A stretch of 64,000 nt of DNA, from contig NZ_BNBC01000008.1 of the NCBI RefSeq assembly GCF_014654675.1, positions 158,331 to 222,330 of the forward strand. The letters run 5' to 3'. Shown one piece after another: positions 43,767 through 51,382 of this stretch. This stretch comes from Streptomyces spiralis. GTDB lineage: Bacteria; Actinomycetota; Actinomycetes; Streptomycetales; Streptomycetaceae. The position numbers and the translations under genes are program-made. Under the pieces are notes generated by a model that was not told the DNA's origin, searched no databases, and saw only the letters and a program-made list of their open reading frames with translations. Every line of letters begins with the position of its first letter. Position 1 is the stretch's first letter.

Positions 43767-44388
43767 GTGACCAAACGTTTGGGCAGGGTGACATGCGACC
43801 TCTCGATCTCCGTCGACGGGTACTCGGCCGGGCTCGACCAGACCGAGCAGCGCCCGTTCGGCGACGACGCTGGTGATGGCTGGGGCGACAGGCTGCACGC
43901 CTGGATGTTCGAAAACCCCGGAGCAGCGGCAGGCCGAGCTCGACCGGCTGGCGGCGGTCGGCGCCTTCATCATGGGGCGCAACATGTTCGGCCCCGTACG
44001 CGGCGCGTGGGATCGACAGTGGAAGGGCTGGTGGGGCGACAATCCGCCGTACCACGCACCGGTCTTCGTGCTCACCCACCACCCGCGCGACCCGCAACCG
44101 ATGGACGGCGGCACCACGTTCTACTTCGTCACCGACGGCATCGAATCCGCACTGCGGCAGGCTCGCGAGGCGGCGGGGGAGCGCAACGTGTCGATCCACG
44201 GGGGCGCGACCACCATCAACCAGTACCTCGCCGCAGGCTTGATCGACGAGCTGCGGCTACACATTGTGCCGTTCACACTCGGCGCCGGCACACGGCTGTT
44301 CGACGGCGTGCCGTCACTGAATCTTGAGCAGGTGGAGTCGAGAGCAGCGGACTCGGTCACACACGTGACCTATCGCGTGCTGTCCTGA
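43767..44388 (+). pseudogene. Dihydrofolate-reductase/RibD-C-domain family protein, one-base insertion
   Basis: From GTG 43767: VTCDLSISVDGYSAG, WGDRLHAWMFE. After an A-run at 43912-43915 the frame must shift to continue as EQRQAELDRLAAVGAFIMGRNMFGPVRGAW (read in parts), VFVLTHHPRDP, TTFYFVTDGIESALRQA, NVSIHGGATTINQYLAAGLIDELRLH. This is the RibD C-terminal/dihydrofolate-reductase-like fold common in actinobacteria, using NADPH. Removing one A restores a ~207-residue protein. Either a recent pseudogene or an assembly error. It sits between two clusters of the CGAAxxTTGAG repeat. Confidence 0.8.
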
Positions 44389-44417
44389 GAGAAGGGCGGT
44401 GTCGCTCACAACTACCG

Positions 44418-44450
44418 CTCAAAGTTCGACGACACTCACTCGAAGTTCGA
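44418..44450. repeat. Two further motif copies after the RibD-like gene
   Basis: CTCAAAGTTCGA (44418-44429, reverse form) and TCGAAGTTCGA (44440-44450) lie 22 bp apart, right after the RibD-like stop codon. The second is a perfect inverted repeat around its centre. Confidence 0.55.
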
Positions 44451-44470
44451 CGGCACAGGACACCGGTGTC

Positions 44471-44512
44471 CTGTCTCATCGAAAGTTGAGCGTTCTCCAC
44501 CGAAGCTTGAGC
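44471..44512 (+). repeat. ~40-bp repeat unit, copy 2 (forward)
   Basis: It contains CTGTCTCATCGAAAGTTGAG (44471-44490) followed by CCGAAGCTTGAGC (44500-44512). Together with the copy at 45360-45400 in opposite orientation it brackets the VanZ-like gene. Just upstream, AGGACACCGGTGTCCT is a perfect 16-bp palindrome (44457-44472). Confidence 0.65.
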
Positions 44513-44643
44513 GGCGCTGAGTTCAGGGTTCGGCGTCGCGATGATCTTGTTCGTCACGGGATCAAACGCCGATCAATACGCTGCCGATACGTGCCGTCGG
44601 TGAGACTGCCCATGAAACCGGATGGAAGCAGAGGGGTGGCAGG

Positions 44644-45228
44644 GTGCGACTCGAAGGGTGGCACGGCTGGGTCGGTACGTTCACCGGGGTGGTGCTCCTC
44701 ACGGTGGCCGCGTTGCCGTTGGCAGCGCTGGCGGCGTGGGCTCTGGCCCGCTGGCGGAGGCTCACCGGTGCCAGGGCGGCGAGAGCGTGGCGCATGTCGC
44801 TCGCCGAGGTCGGCATCGTCTACGGGACAGTGCCGCCGGTCTGGTTGATCCTGCTGCCGGGCGACGAGGACGGGGCGGTCGTGAACCTGGTGCCGCTGCG
44901 GGACCTGCTCACGATGGACGCGGGCCAGATCGTCGGCAACCTGCTGGTGTTCGCGGCGCTGGGGTTCCTCGGCCCGCTGCGGTTCGCGGCGCTGGCATCG
45001 GTACGGCGGGTTCTCGCACTCGGGGCGGGCTGCTCGATCCTGGTCGAGACAGCGCAGTACGTCCTGCAACTGGACCGGGTGTCGTCCGTGGACGACGTAC
45101 TGCTCAACACCGTCGGCGCCGGTCTGGCCGCACTGGCGTCACGCCACTGGTGGCGCGCCGGCAGGATCCCGCTCCCCGCGGGAGGAACGGGCTGGGAGCG
45201 CGTGGAGGTGAGCGGGAGATCCGCATGA
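44644..45228 (+). CDS. VanZ-like membrane protein
   Basis: A 194-residue protein starting at GTG 44644, with about five membrane helices and VanZ-family features: PVWLILLPGDEDGAVVNLVPLRDL (read in parts), GNLLVFAALGFLGPL, and the conserved LVETAQYVLQLDRVSSVDDVLLNTVGAGL. VanZ itself gives low-level teicoplanin resistance by an unknown route, and the family is widespread in actinobacteria without assigned roles. No other van genes are present. It is flanked by inverted copies of a ~40-bp repeat. Confidence 0.88.
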   Translation: MRLEGWHGWVGTFTGVVLLTVAALPLAALAAWALARWRRLTGARAARAWRMSLAEVGIVYGTVPPVWLILLPGDEDGAVVNLVPLRDLLTMDAGQIVGNLLVFAALGFLGPLRFAALASVRRVLALGAGCSILVETAQYVLQLDRVSSVDDVLLNTVGAGLAALASRHWWRAGRIPLPAGGTGWERVEVSGRSA

Positions 45229-45359
45229 GGTGTGACGGCGACCGTTGACAAGAAGGCCTCCGGAAAGGAGCCCCTCGGCAAGTAGAGACCTCGAATCAGG
45301 GGGGCTCATACCGAAGGAGAGACAGCCTGAACTCTGAGTCCGGTCCCTGTCGCGGGCCG

Positions 45360-45400
45360 CTCAAGGTTCGGTGAGAACGCTCGACCTTCGATGAGACAGG
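45360..45400 (-). repeat. ~40-bp repeat unit, copy 3 (reverse)
   Basis: On the minus strand it reads CTGTCTCATCGAAGGTCGAG, then CGTTCTCACCGAACCTTGAG, aligning almost base for base with copy 2. It stands inverted relative to copy 2, so the VanZ-like gene is bounded by inverted repeats about 0.85 kb apart. Confidence 0.65.
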
Positions 45401-45423
45401 TCAGCCGGAAAGGAGGAGCAGGC

Positions 45424-45773
45424 ATGACGATCGACGACGTGCTGCACCGCCTCGGCGTGGGCCCCACCGAGCTGACCCAGGCGCCGGGCCGGCAGGTCCA
45501 CCGGGAGGCGGCGGCCCGTATCGGCCGGAACCCGTGCCCGTGTGCGGGCTGTGGTGAACCGGCCCGCGTGACGGGCATCGTCGACGTTCCCGGTTACGGC
45601 CGCCGGTGGCTGGACCGCTGCCGGGACTGTGCTTCCTGGCCGCCGTCGACCTGGAGCCGTCCCGGGTGCCGGGCACGGTCGACGGGATCGTCGCCGACCT
45701 GCGTGCGGCCGCTGCCGAAGCCGGGGTGCAGCTGACCGTGGTGATCGACGACAGGGGCGGCTGCCGTGGGTGA
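45424..45773 (+). pseudogene. Small Cys-motif protein, 2-nt insertion
   Basis: ATG 45424 has a good GGAGG site. The frame reads MTIDDVLHRLGVGPTELTQ, then a probable metal-binding CPCAGCGEPARVTG...RCRDC (four to five Cys). A duplicated TG near 45628-45632 then shifts the frame; the alternative frame continues FLAAVDLEPSRVPGTVDGIV and AEAGVQLTVVIDD to a stop at 45773. Small proteins of this type accompany integrative or plasmid elements in Streptomyces, which I recall but cannot verify. Confidence 0.55.
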
Positions 45774-45947
45774 GGTGCACCGGTTCCACCTGACCGTGAC
45801 CGGCCGCCTGGTGATGCGGGGGAGGAGACCGCCCGTCGCAAGTTCACGTCGTGGGTGGGGGAGTACGGCAGCATGCCCGGCGCCCGCATCACTCTCACCG
45901 ATGAGGAGCAGGGCAGCGTGTTGACGACGTGGCCGGGCGAGGGCTGA
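45766..45947 (+). pseudogene. Small protein, frameshifted
   Basis: It begins at GTG 45766, overlapping the end of the previous gene: VGEVHRFHLTVTGRLVM. Coding then resumes in another frame, EETARRKFTSWVGEYGSMPG and ITLTDEEQGSVLTTWPGEG, to a TGA at 45945. An indel around 45818-45825 separates the parts. The repaired product would be ~60 residues with a beta-rich start. Function unknown. Confidence 0.5.
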
Positions 45948-45968
45948 CCGCCCGCCATGCTGTGCAGC

Positions 45969-46121
45969 ATGGCCCATCGCCCCTGCCCTGCCCGCGGCTG
46001 TGCGCTGGGGCAGATCCTGCGCCGTCACCGCAACGAGCCGCCGCCCGGCCGGCTGCCGGCCACACCCATGCACGGGCAGGGGCCGACCGGTGAGTACCGG
46101 CTCTCGACGCGCCGCCGCTAG
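45969..46121 (+). CDS. Small basic protein (50 aa), unknown
   Basis: ATG 45969 (an in-frame ATG at 45957 is an alternative) encodes a short basic peptide with CPARGCALGQILRRHRNEPP and a C-terminal TGEYRLSTRRR. It follows two decayed small genes closely and appears to belong to the same accessory set. It is too short for a firm call. Confidence 0.35.
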   Translation: MAHRPCPARGCALGQILRRHRNEPPPGRLPATPMHGQGPTGEYRLSTRRR

Positions 46122-46264
46122 GAGCCGCCCCCCCCGTCGCATGCCGCGCGGCCTTCTTCACGCTGAGTTCCCCCGCAGTGCGGGAGTGGCCGATTAGCTG
46201 GTCAGAGCGGGTTGACGTGGTTTCAGGTTCGCTTGTTCGGTCGCAGCGGTTCGGTCCGTCTGCG

Positions 46265-46375
46265 GTGAAGTCGCGTGGTCGACCGGGCTGGGTCCGCTTT
46301 TGGGCCCCGCCCGGCCGCCCGCACGTGGGAGGAGTCGATCACCGCCCGCGACCACCGGATGTCGCTGTGGACGGT
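46265..46375 (-). pseudogene. IS5-family transposase scrap
   Basis: The minus strand reads DIRWSRAVIDSSHVRAAGRGPK. This is the segment containing the first catalytic Asp of IS5-type transposases in actinobacteria (DWSRAVIDSSHVRA). The expected downstream GSKHH segment is lost. It lies just beyond the stop of the membrane cupredoxin gene, at the boundary between the decayed region and the copper-related block. Confidence 0.7.
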
Positions 46376-46422
46376 CGTCACTGATGCTGCCTGCACGCAG
46401 AGAGTGAGCGGCCACTGGTACG

Positions 46423-47157
46423 TCAGCTCGGCGAGGCGGTGTCGCGGCGTGCGCCGGCGGCGGCCGAGCGGGAACCGACCAGGAGCAGGCAGAGGACGGC
46501 GACCCCGGCGACGACCCCGGCGAGGAGGAGCAGCGGGTCGAGCGGGCGGGCCGCGGACGTGGTGCTGTCGGCCGGTGCGGCCGCCTGCTGGGTGGGTGCT
46601 GCCGCGGCGGCTGCCGCTGTGGCTGAGGCAGATGGACTGCCCGGCGCGGGCGCGGCGGCTGACGCGCTGTGGCCGGGGTGCGTGGTGGACCCAACCGCGG
46701 GAGCGGACCGGGCGGGCTGTGCGGCTGAGGGGGTGGAACCGGCGTGCTGCTGGGTGGTCGGGTGCGTGGTGGGAGCGGGTGCGGCGGCGGCCTTGACGAC
46801 GAGCTGCGCGGACATACCCGGGTGCACGGTGCAGACGTAGCCGTAGCTGCCGGGCGTGGTGAAGGTGTGGCTCCAGGAGCCGCCCTTGCTCAGCAGCGGG
46901 GAGTGGATCGACTCCGGACCGGAGGTGGTCTTTACGTTGTGGGGGGCCTGGTCCTGGTTGACCCAGGTGACGGTGTCTCCTGCTGTGATGGTCAGGCTGC
47001 GCGGGCTGAAGGCGTAGCCGGACATCACGACGCGGTACGAGGTGGCAGCGTGCGCGGGGCGGGGGGCGAGGAAGGTGAAGGTGCTGGCCAGGAGCAGGGC
47101 TGCCAGCAGCAGGTGTACGGCGTGGCCGGGCCGGAAGCGGATGGTCAGGAGGTGCAT
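46423..47157 (-). CDS. Membrane-anchored cupredoxin
   Basis: A 244-residue protein: signal peptide (to AHA, residue 37), plastocyanin/amicyanin-like domain at 38-122 with type-1 copper ligands His73 (QAPHNV), Cys109, His112 and Met115 (VCTVHPGM). A long Ala/Pro/Thr/Ser-rich spacer (~125-200) leads to a C-terminal membrane helix (LLLLAGVVAGVAVLCLLLV) and short basic tail. It should carry one electron or bind copper on the outer face of the membrane. Its ATG lies inside the end of the YceI-like gene, so the two form an operon. Confidence 0.9.
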   Translation of the reverse strand: MHLLTIRFRPGHAVHLLLAALLLASTFTFLAPRPAHAATSYRVVMSGYAFSPRSLTITAGDTVTWVNQDQAPHNVKTTSGPESIHSPLLSKGGSWSHTFTTPGSYGYVCTVHPGMSAQLVVKAAAAPAPTTHPTTQQHAGSTPSAAQPARSAPAVGSTTHPGHSASAAAPAPGSPSASATAAAAAAAPTQQAAAPADSTTSAARPLDPLLLLAGVVAGVAVLCLLLVGSRSAAAGARRDTASPS

Positions 47158-47696
47158 GTGAACTCCGCGGCGACGAGCAGGCCGAGGTGGCGTGCGGGGC
47201 GTGTCCGGGACAGGGCGAAACCGGTCGTGCGGTGCAGCGGACCGTAGGGGACACGCGCGGTGCCGACGACGAGCAGGCCGGCGCCGGTACGCTCGACGAC
47301 GCGCAGCAGCAGCGTGGCGGGAAGTGGTTCGAGCGAGGCGTCGCCGGTGCCGAGGGACCCGGGCACGCGCAGCCGCGTCCCGCCCGCCACCGGTTCGATC
47401 GCCGTACTGACAAAGGTGAGCAGCTCGCCGCCGAGCGCATCGCCGCCGAGCGCGAGGCTCAGGAGACAGTGGGCGGGGTCGGGGGCGACGGTCAGCCCCA
47501 CTTCCTCGACGTCGGCGCGTCGGCGCAGGGTGACCAGCGGGCCGATGCGGTAGGTGAGTTCGGTGATGCAGTGGTCGGCGGCGGCTGCGTACGCGCCGGG
47601 GCGGGGGAGCCAGTCACGGTCTGGCTGCTCAGGCGGTGCCGCGGCGGACGACGCGTGCACCGGCAGCGGTTGTGTGGGCGGGCGTTCGGTGGTCAT
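47145..47696 (-). CDS. YceI-like protein
   Basis: A 183-residue protein with no clear signal. Its beta-strand pattern (PGAYAAAADHCITELTYRIGPLVTLRRRADVEEVGLTV, read in parts, and ending FALSRTRPARHLGLLVAAEF) is consistent with the YceI lipocalin-like barrel, including the early DHCITEL segment equivalent to the family's hydrophobic strand after an H/S turn. YceI proteins bind isoprenoid-type lipids. The call is moderate: identity to the family is low by eye. Translationally overlapping with the downstream cupredoxin gene (13 nt). Confidence 0.6.
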   Translation of the reverse strand: MTTERPPTQPLPVHASSAAAPPEQPDRDWLPRPGAYAAAADHCITELTYRIGPLVTLRRRADVEEVGLTVAPDPAHCLLSLALGGDALGGELLTFVSTAIEPVAGGTRLRVPGSLGTGDASLEPLPATLLLRVVERTGAGLLVVGTARVPYGPLHRTTGFALSRTRPARHLGLLVAAEFTCTS

Positions 47697-47750
47697 GGCG
47701 GTACCTCGGGCTCGTGGCGGGCGCCTGCCGGATCGGGGACAATGGCGGTG

Positions 47751-47789
47751 GTGGCGGGCCGGCCGACTGCGACTCGGCCGGCCCGCCAC
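47751..47789. terminator. 16-bp hairpin between the two cupredoxin units
   Basis: Arms 47751-47766 and 47774-47789 are perfectly complementary with a 7-nt loop, 17 bp past the stop of the large cupredoxin gene. It separates that gene from the YceI-like/cupredoxin operon. Confidence 0.85.
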
Positions 47790-47806
47790 GTTTCATCGCG
47801 CCGGTG

Positions 47807-48877
47807 TCAGCAGGAGTTGGTGAGGTAGTCCTCGGTGGGGGCGAGCATGTGCTCGGCCCAGACGGTGTGCATCTTCACGTAGGCGTCGGGGTTGAGGATG
47901 TCCGAGACCTGCTGGCCAAGGGACTCCTCCAGGTGCGCGGAGTTGACGTGCTGGAGAAGCACCGTGAGGGTGGAGTCGCCGACGGAGCCGGCGCCGTTCA
48001 CGGCCGGGGTGAGGATGGACTCCACCCAGACGGTGTGCATCTTGATGTAGCTGTCGAGGCTGAGCGCGTCCTGGACCTGCTGGCCCGGGGACTCCTCCAG
48101 GTGGGCCTTGTCGATGTGCTGGAGGATCGGCAGCAGAACCTGCTGGATGCTGACGCACTGCTCGCTGCCGCCGTCACCGCTGCCTCCGCTCGTACCGCCC
48201 GAGCCGCTGCTGCCGCCGGTCGAGCCGCCGCCAGAGCTCGATCCGCCCGTGCTGCCTCCGGTCGAGCCGCCAGTGGAGCCGCCCGTAGACCCACCGGTGG
48301 AGCCTCCGGTCGAGCCGCCCGTGGAGCCTCCGGTCGAGCCGCCCGTGGAGCCGCCGGTCGAACCACCGGAACCGCCGGTCGAGCCGCCCGTACCGCCGCC
48401 GCTGTCGGCGACGACGGTGATGGAGGCGGTCATGTCGGGGTGGACGGCGCAGTAGTACTTGTACGTGCCGGGCTTGGTGAAGGTGTACGACCAACTGTCG
48501 CCCTTGTTCAGGGTGCCGGAGTCGAACTTCGCCGGGCCACTGGTGGTGGTGACCGTGTGCGGAGCGGAGTCCTCGTTGACCCACTTCACGGTCTGGCCGA
48601 CCTTGATGGTCAGGGCTTGCTGGGCGAACTTGTAGTTCGTGATTTTGATGGTGTGATCGGCCGCCTTGGCCTGCGCCGCGGCCGGTTGGGCAATGGAGTG
48701 GGCCTCGGCTGCCGGGGCGGCGGTGGCCGGAGCGGCGGCGCCGCTGGATGCCTGGAGGAGGCCCAGACAGGCGGCGGCCGTGATGCCGGCGCCCACGCCG
48801 GTGGCCAGCAGTACCCGGTTGCCGGCCTGGGAGCGGCGGTGGCGCGGCGGGGGCGCGGTGGTGTCGTCGGTGCGCAT
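47807..48877 (-). CDS. Exported cupredoxin with Gly-Gly-Ser-Thr linker and duplicated C-terminal domain
   Basis: A 356-residue protein: basic N-terminus and one membrane/signal segment (LLATGVGAGITAAACLGLL, 23-41), Ala/Pro spacer, cupredoxin at 75-155 with ligands His107, Cys143, His146 and Met149 (YYCAVHPDM). A ~75-residue linker of about a dozen GGST repeats (160-235) follows. The C-terminal domain (241-356) contains two copies of a ~43-residue unit (AHLEES.GQQV...Y.KMHTVW.E..L.P at 258-290 and 315-347). Cys241 and Cys356 bound it and could pair. The duplicated domain is not one I recognise; its His and Glu residues could bind metal. Located beside CopC-CopD. Confidence 0.88.
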   Translation of the reverse strand: MRTDDTTAPPPRHRRSQAGNRVLLATGVGAGITAAACLGLLQASSGAAAPATAAPAAEAHSIAQPAAAQAKAADHTIKITNYKFAQQALTIKVGQTVKWVNEDSAPHTVTTTSGPAKFDSGTLNKGDSWSYTFTKPGTYKYYCAVHPDMTASITVVADSGGGTGGSTGGSGGSTGGSTGGSTGGSTGGSTGGSTGGSTGGSTGGSTGGSTGGSSSGGGSTGGSSGSGGTSGGSGDGGSEQCVSIQQVLLPILQHIDKAHLEESPGQQVQDALSLDSYIKMHTVWVESILTPAVNGAGSVGDSTLTVLLQHVNSAHLEESLGQQVSDILNPDAYVKMHTVWAEHMLAPTEDYLTNSC

Positions 48878-48924
48878 GATCGTGTGTCTCTCCTTGTCAG
48901 ATGAGAGGGGGTAGGCGGGACCGG

Positions 48925-50259
48925 TCAGCGGCCGGGAGCGGACGTGACCAGCAGGCTCGTCGCGGCGAGGACGACGAGGACGAGCCCCGTCTCGGCTGCG
49001 ACCGAGTAGATGAAGGGCCGTACGGTGGCGCGGTTGCCGCGCAGCAGGACCGCGATGTCGAGCCGGGTGCGCACCCAGCTCCGGCTGCCCTGGGCGATGA
49101 GCAACACCGCGGCCAGGATGGCGAGTTTGAGCAGCAGCAGACGGCCGTACCCGGTGTGGAACAGGGCCCCGAACGAGCCGACGACCTGCCAGGCCAGCAC
49201 CGCGCCGGCCACCGCGATCGCCCCGACGGAGACACCGGCGAGGGCGGAGTAGCCGGACACGGCGGCCGACAGCTCTTCCGGGCGGCGCCTGGGCAGTACC
49301 CCGAGGAGCAGCAGGGTCAGACCGCCCAGCCACACGGACACACCGAGCAGGTGTACCAGGTCGGCCACGGCGCCCCAACCGGGATGCGTGCCTTCGGCGT
49401 TGTGGCCGGCCATGCCCGTCGTACGAAGCAGCCCGAGCGTGACGGCGAGGGCGCCGACCCGCCAGCCCGGCGAGCGCGCGGCCCGTTCACTTCCCTGGAG
49501 CAGCGCGGCGAGCACGACCGCGGCAAGCACCCACATCAGCACCCGGCAGGCGGACACGATGCCGACCTCCGTGCCCAGCAGGTCCCGGTACGTGGCCAGG
49601 TGGAACGCGTCGCCGAGGGCGCCCATGGCCCCGTACGCGCCCTGCAGTCCCGGTGTGACCAGGCTTGCCGCGAGCCCACCTGCCCAGGCAAGCGTGAGGA
49701 TGCGGCGGGTACGGCGGTCCTGGGTGCCCTGCGGCCAGAGAAGTGCGAGGAAGACGAGGCCACCGACGTACAGGGCGAGGGCGAGGTATCCGGCCCAGCG
49801 CGCAGCCGCCCAAACCGTGCGCACGCTGTCAGAAGGCGTGGGTACGGCGGCGGCATCGGAGGCGGAGGCGTCCTTCGTCTTCGCGGTGAGGGCAAAGGAG
49901 AGCGTTCCGGAGGTCGGATGGCCGTCCTCCATGTCCCGCACCCGCCAAACCAGGGCGAGCCGGTCCTGACCGACCATCCTCGGAACGGAGACCTCGACAA
50001 CATTTCCCCGACGATCGCCGTGGTCCGGACGAGACAGAGGGAGCTGCTGCCCGCCACCTGCGGTGACACGGACCTCCGGCAGGTCGACAGGTTCGCTGAA
50101 GGTCAGCCGTACCGTGGCGGGCGTGTGGGTGATCCGGGTGCCGTCCTTGGGTGAGGACGACTCCAGTTCGGTGTGAGCCGAGGCGGCTGGAGCGAACAGC
50201 AGCAGAGCCACAACAGCGGCCGGGGCGGTGGCCCATAGGCGCACAGCACGAAGTCTCAC
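48925..50259 (-). CDS. CopC-CopD fusion, copper transport/resistance
   Basis: A 444-residue fusion. The N-terminal CopC domain begins right after the signal with the copper-ligand His (ASA-HTELESSSP, His29), followed by TVRLTFSEPVDLPEVRV and the second ligand region DMEDGHPTSGTLSF. From about 165 a CopD-like membrane domain has eight helices and conserved His (VADLVHLLGVSVWLGGL, FGALFHTGYGRLLLLKL). Such fusions take up or sequester copper at the membrane. The GTG at 50259 overlaps the previous gene's TGA, so the two are coupled; an open frame continues upstream but overlaps heavily. Confidence 0.92.
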   Translation of the reverse strand: MRLRAVRLWATAPAAVVALLLFAPAASAHTELESSSPKDGTRITHTPATVRLTFSEPVDLPEVRVTAGGGQQLPLSRPDHGDRRGNVVEVSVPRMVGQDRLALVWRVRDMEDGHPTSGTLSFALTAKTKDASASDAAAVPTPSDSVRTVWAAARWAGYLALALYVGGLVFLALLWPQGTQDRRTRRILTLAWAGGLAASLVTPGLQGAYGAMGALGDAFHLATYRDLLGTEVGIVSACRVLMWVLAAVVLAALLQGSERAARSPGWRVGALAVTLGLLRTTGMAGHNAEGTHPGWGAVADLVHLLGVSVWLGGLTLLLLGVLPRRRPEELSAAVSGYSALAGVSVGAIAVAGAVLAWQVVGSFGALFHTGYGRLLLLKLAILAAVLLIAQGSRSWVRTRLDIAVLLRGNRATVRPFIYSVAAETGLVLVVLAATSLLVTSAPGR

Positions 50260-50912
50260 GGCAGCACCTCCGGCAATACCGAGGGTGACGGTGCAACGCC
50301 GACGCACAGCGACCAGAGGTCTGCGCCTGACGGCGACGAGGAGGGAGACGGCGTCGGGGAGGCCGTGACTTCGGGAGCGTCCGGCCCAAGCAGGCCGTCC
50401 AGCAAGCCGGTCACGGACGTGAGCGCGCCGCTCAGCAGCGGCTGCACCACGTGTACCTCGCCCTTCTGGCAGCCGTTCGACGGCGTTGGAGAGGGGGTGG
50501 AAGAAGGCTGCGGTGAGGGGGAATCCGATGCCGAAGCGGAGGGCCCGGGCATCGGTATCTGACCTTCGTCTCCGTTGCCTGCCTCCTGGCCGCTGCCCCC
50601 GTCGGCGGACGACGTGTCGCTTGCGACAGGAATTCCGGCGCCGCCGCCTCCGGTCCAGGAATTCCCAGATGAACCCGCGGCCATATCACCGCCAGGATTG
50701 CCGGCGTCCCCGGGCGCCATCCCCTGCGACGGGCCGGCCGAGGCCGATGGAGGCGGGGCTGCCGGCGGTGCGGCTGTGTTGAAGGTCGTGGGTGCGGGTG
50801 CGCCAATGCCGGACGCGTATCCGAGCACGACGATCACCGCGGCGACCAGGGCACCGGCCACGATCTCGTCGCGATGGTCTCCCGGCCAGGACGCCCTGGC
50901 GAACAAGGACAT
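50256..50912 (-). CDS. Membrane-anchored low-complexity protein (218 aa)
   Basis: It begins MSLFARASWPGDHRDEIVAG with one helix (ALVAAVIVVLGYASGIG), then a long Pro/Ser/Gly/Ala-rich extracytoplasmic region. Two Cys lie in otherwise disordered sequence, in NGCQKGEVHVVQPLLSGALT and LWSLCVGVAPSP, near short hydrophobic stretches (VTGLLDGLLGP). No family recognised. It heads the operon with CopC-CopD; AGGAGGGGG precedes the ATG. It may be a tether or a metal-binding surface protein, which is guesswork. Confidence 0.75.
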   Translation of the reverse strand: MSLFARASWPGDHRDEIVAGALVAAVIVVLGYASGIGAPAPTTFNTAAPPAAPPPSASAGPSQGMAPGDAGNPGGDMAAGSSGNSWTGGGGAGIPVASDTSSADGGSGQEAGNGDEGQIPMPGPSASASDSPSPQPSSTPSPTPSNGCQKGEVHVVQPLLSGALTSVTGLLDGLLGPDAPEVTASPTPSPSSSPSGADLWSLCVGVAPSPSVLPEVLP

Positions 50913-51382
50913 GCCCCCTCCTGACGCTGTGTGTGAAAGGCAGTGCCCAGGAGTGGAGCGTTACGAGGTCTCCCGACCAATACGCGTCAGTTAATCGCCC
51001 GTTTCATTGCCTCATATTCGGCCTCTACCCGACTGTGAGAACGGGCCTCTCCACCCCAATCCGCACAAGACATTCCGTGAAGAAGATGGAGTGTTCGTGA
51101 ATTCGAACGCGCTCCTCATTTATTCCTTCACTGAATCACCGCGAATGCATATGCACGGCAGCGGCATCTCTCACAGGTGGCTTGGGCTGATGAACTCGAA
51201 CGCGTGTTGCCTGAGACGCCCGGCGGCGATGGAGCTGCGTCGCCATCTGTACAGACCTGCACTCGTGAACCGCCCTTTCAGGTGGTTGCCGCGTTGGGGG
51301 TGTGGGCGAGAGCGGAGATCACCAGGAACAGGACTCCCGTGAGGCGGGGCTTTGAGGGCTTGGCATGCTGTGGTGGCGCCGG
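50913..51382. other. AT-richer intergenic region of about 470 bp
   Basis: No gene. The block 50990-51160 is much lower in GC than the window average, with AT-rich hexamers that could form promoters for the minus-strand CopCD operon. No terminator-grade hairpin was recognised for the peptidase gene ending at 51383. Confidence 0.45.

Noticed and set aside
48200..48400. Repeats at 48.2-48.4 kb considered as a CRISPR or tandem DNA array
   Set aside because: The periodicity is 12 bp and codes for GGST units in frame; no spacers or palindromic repeats.
47636..48904. 422-residue plus-strand frame antisense to the cupredoxin gene
   Set aside because: The Pro/Val and Gly-rich repeats are just the reverse of the GGST linker; it has no fold-like pattern.
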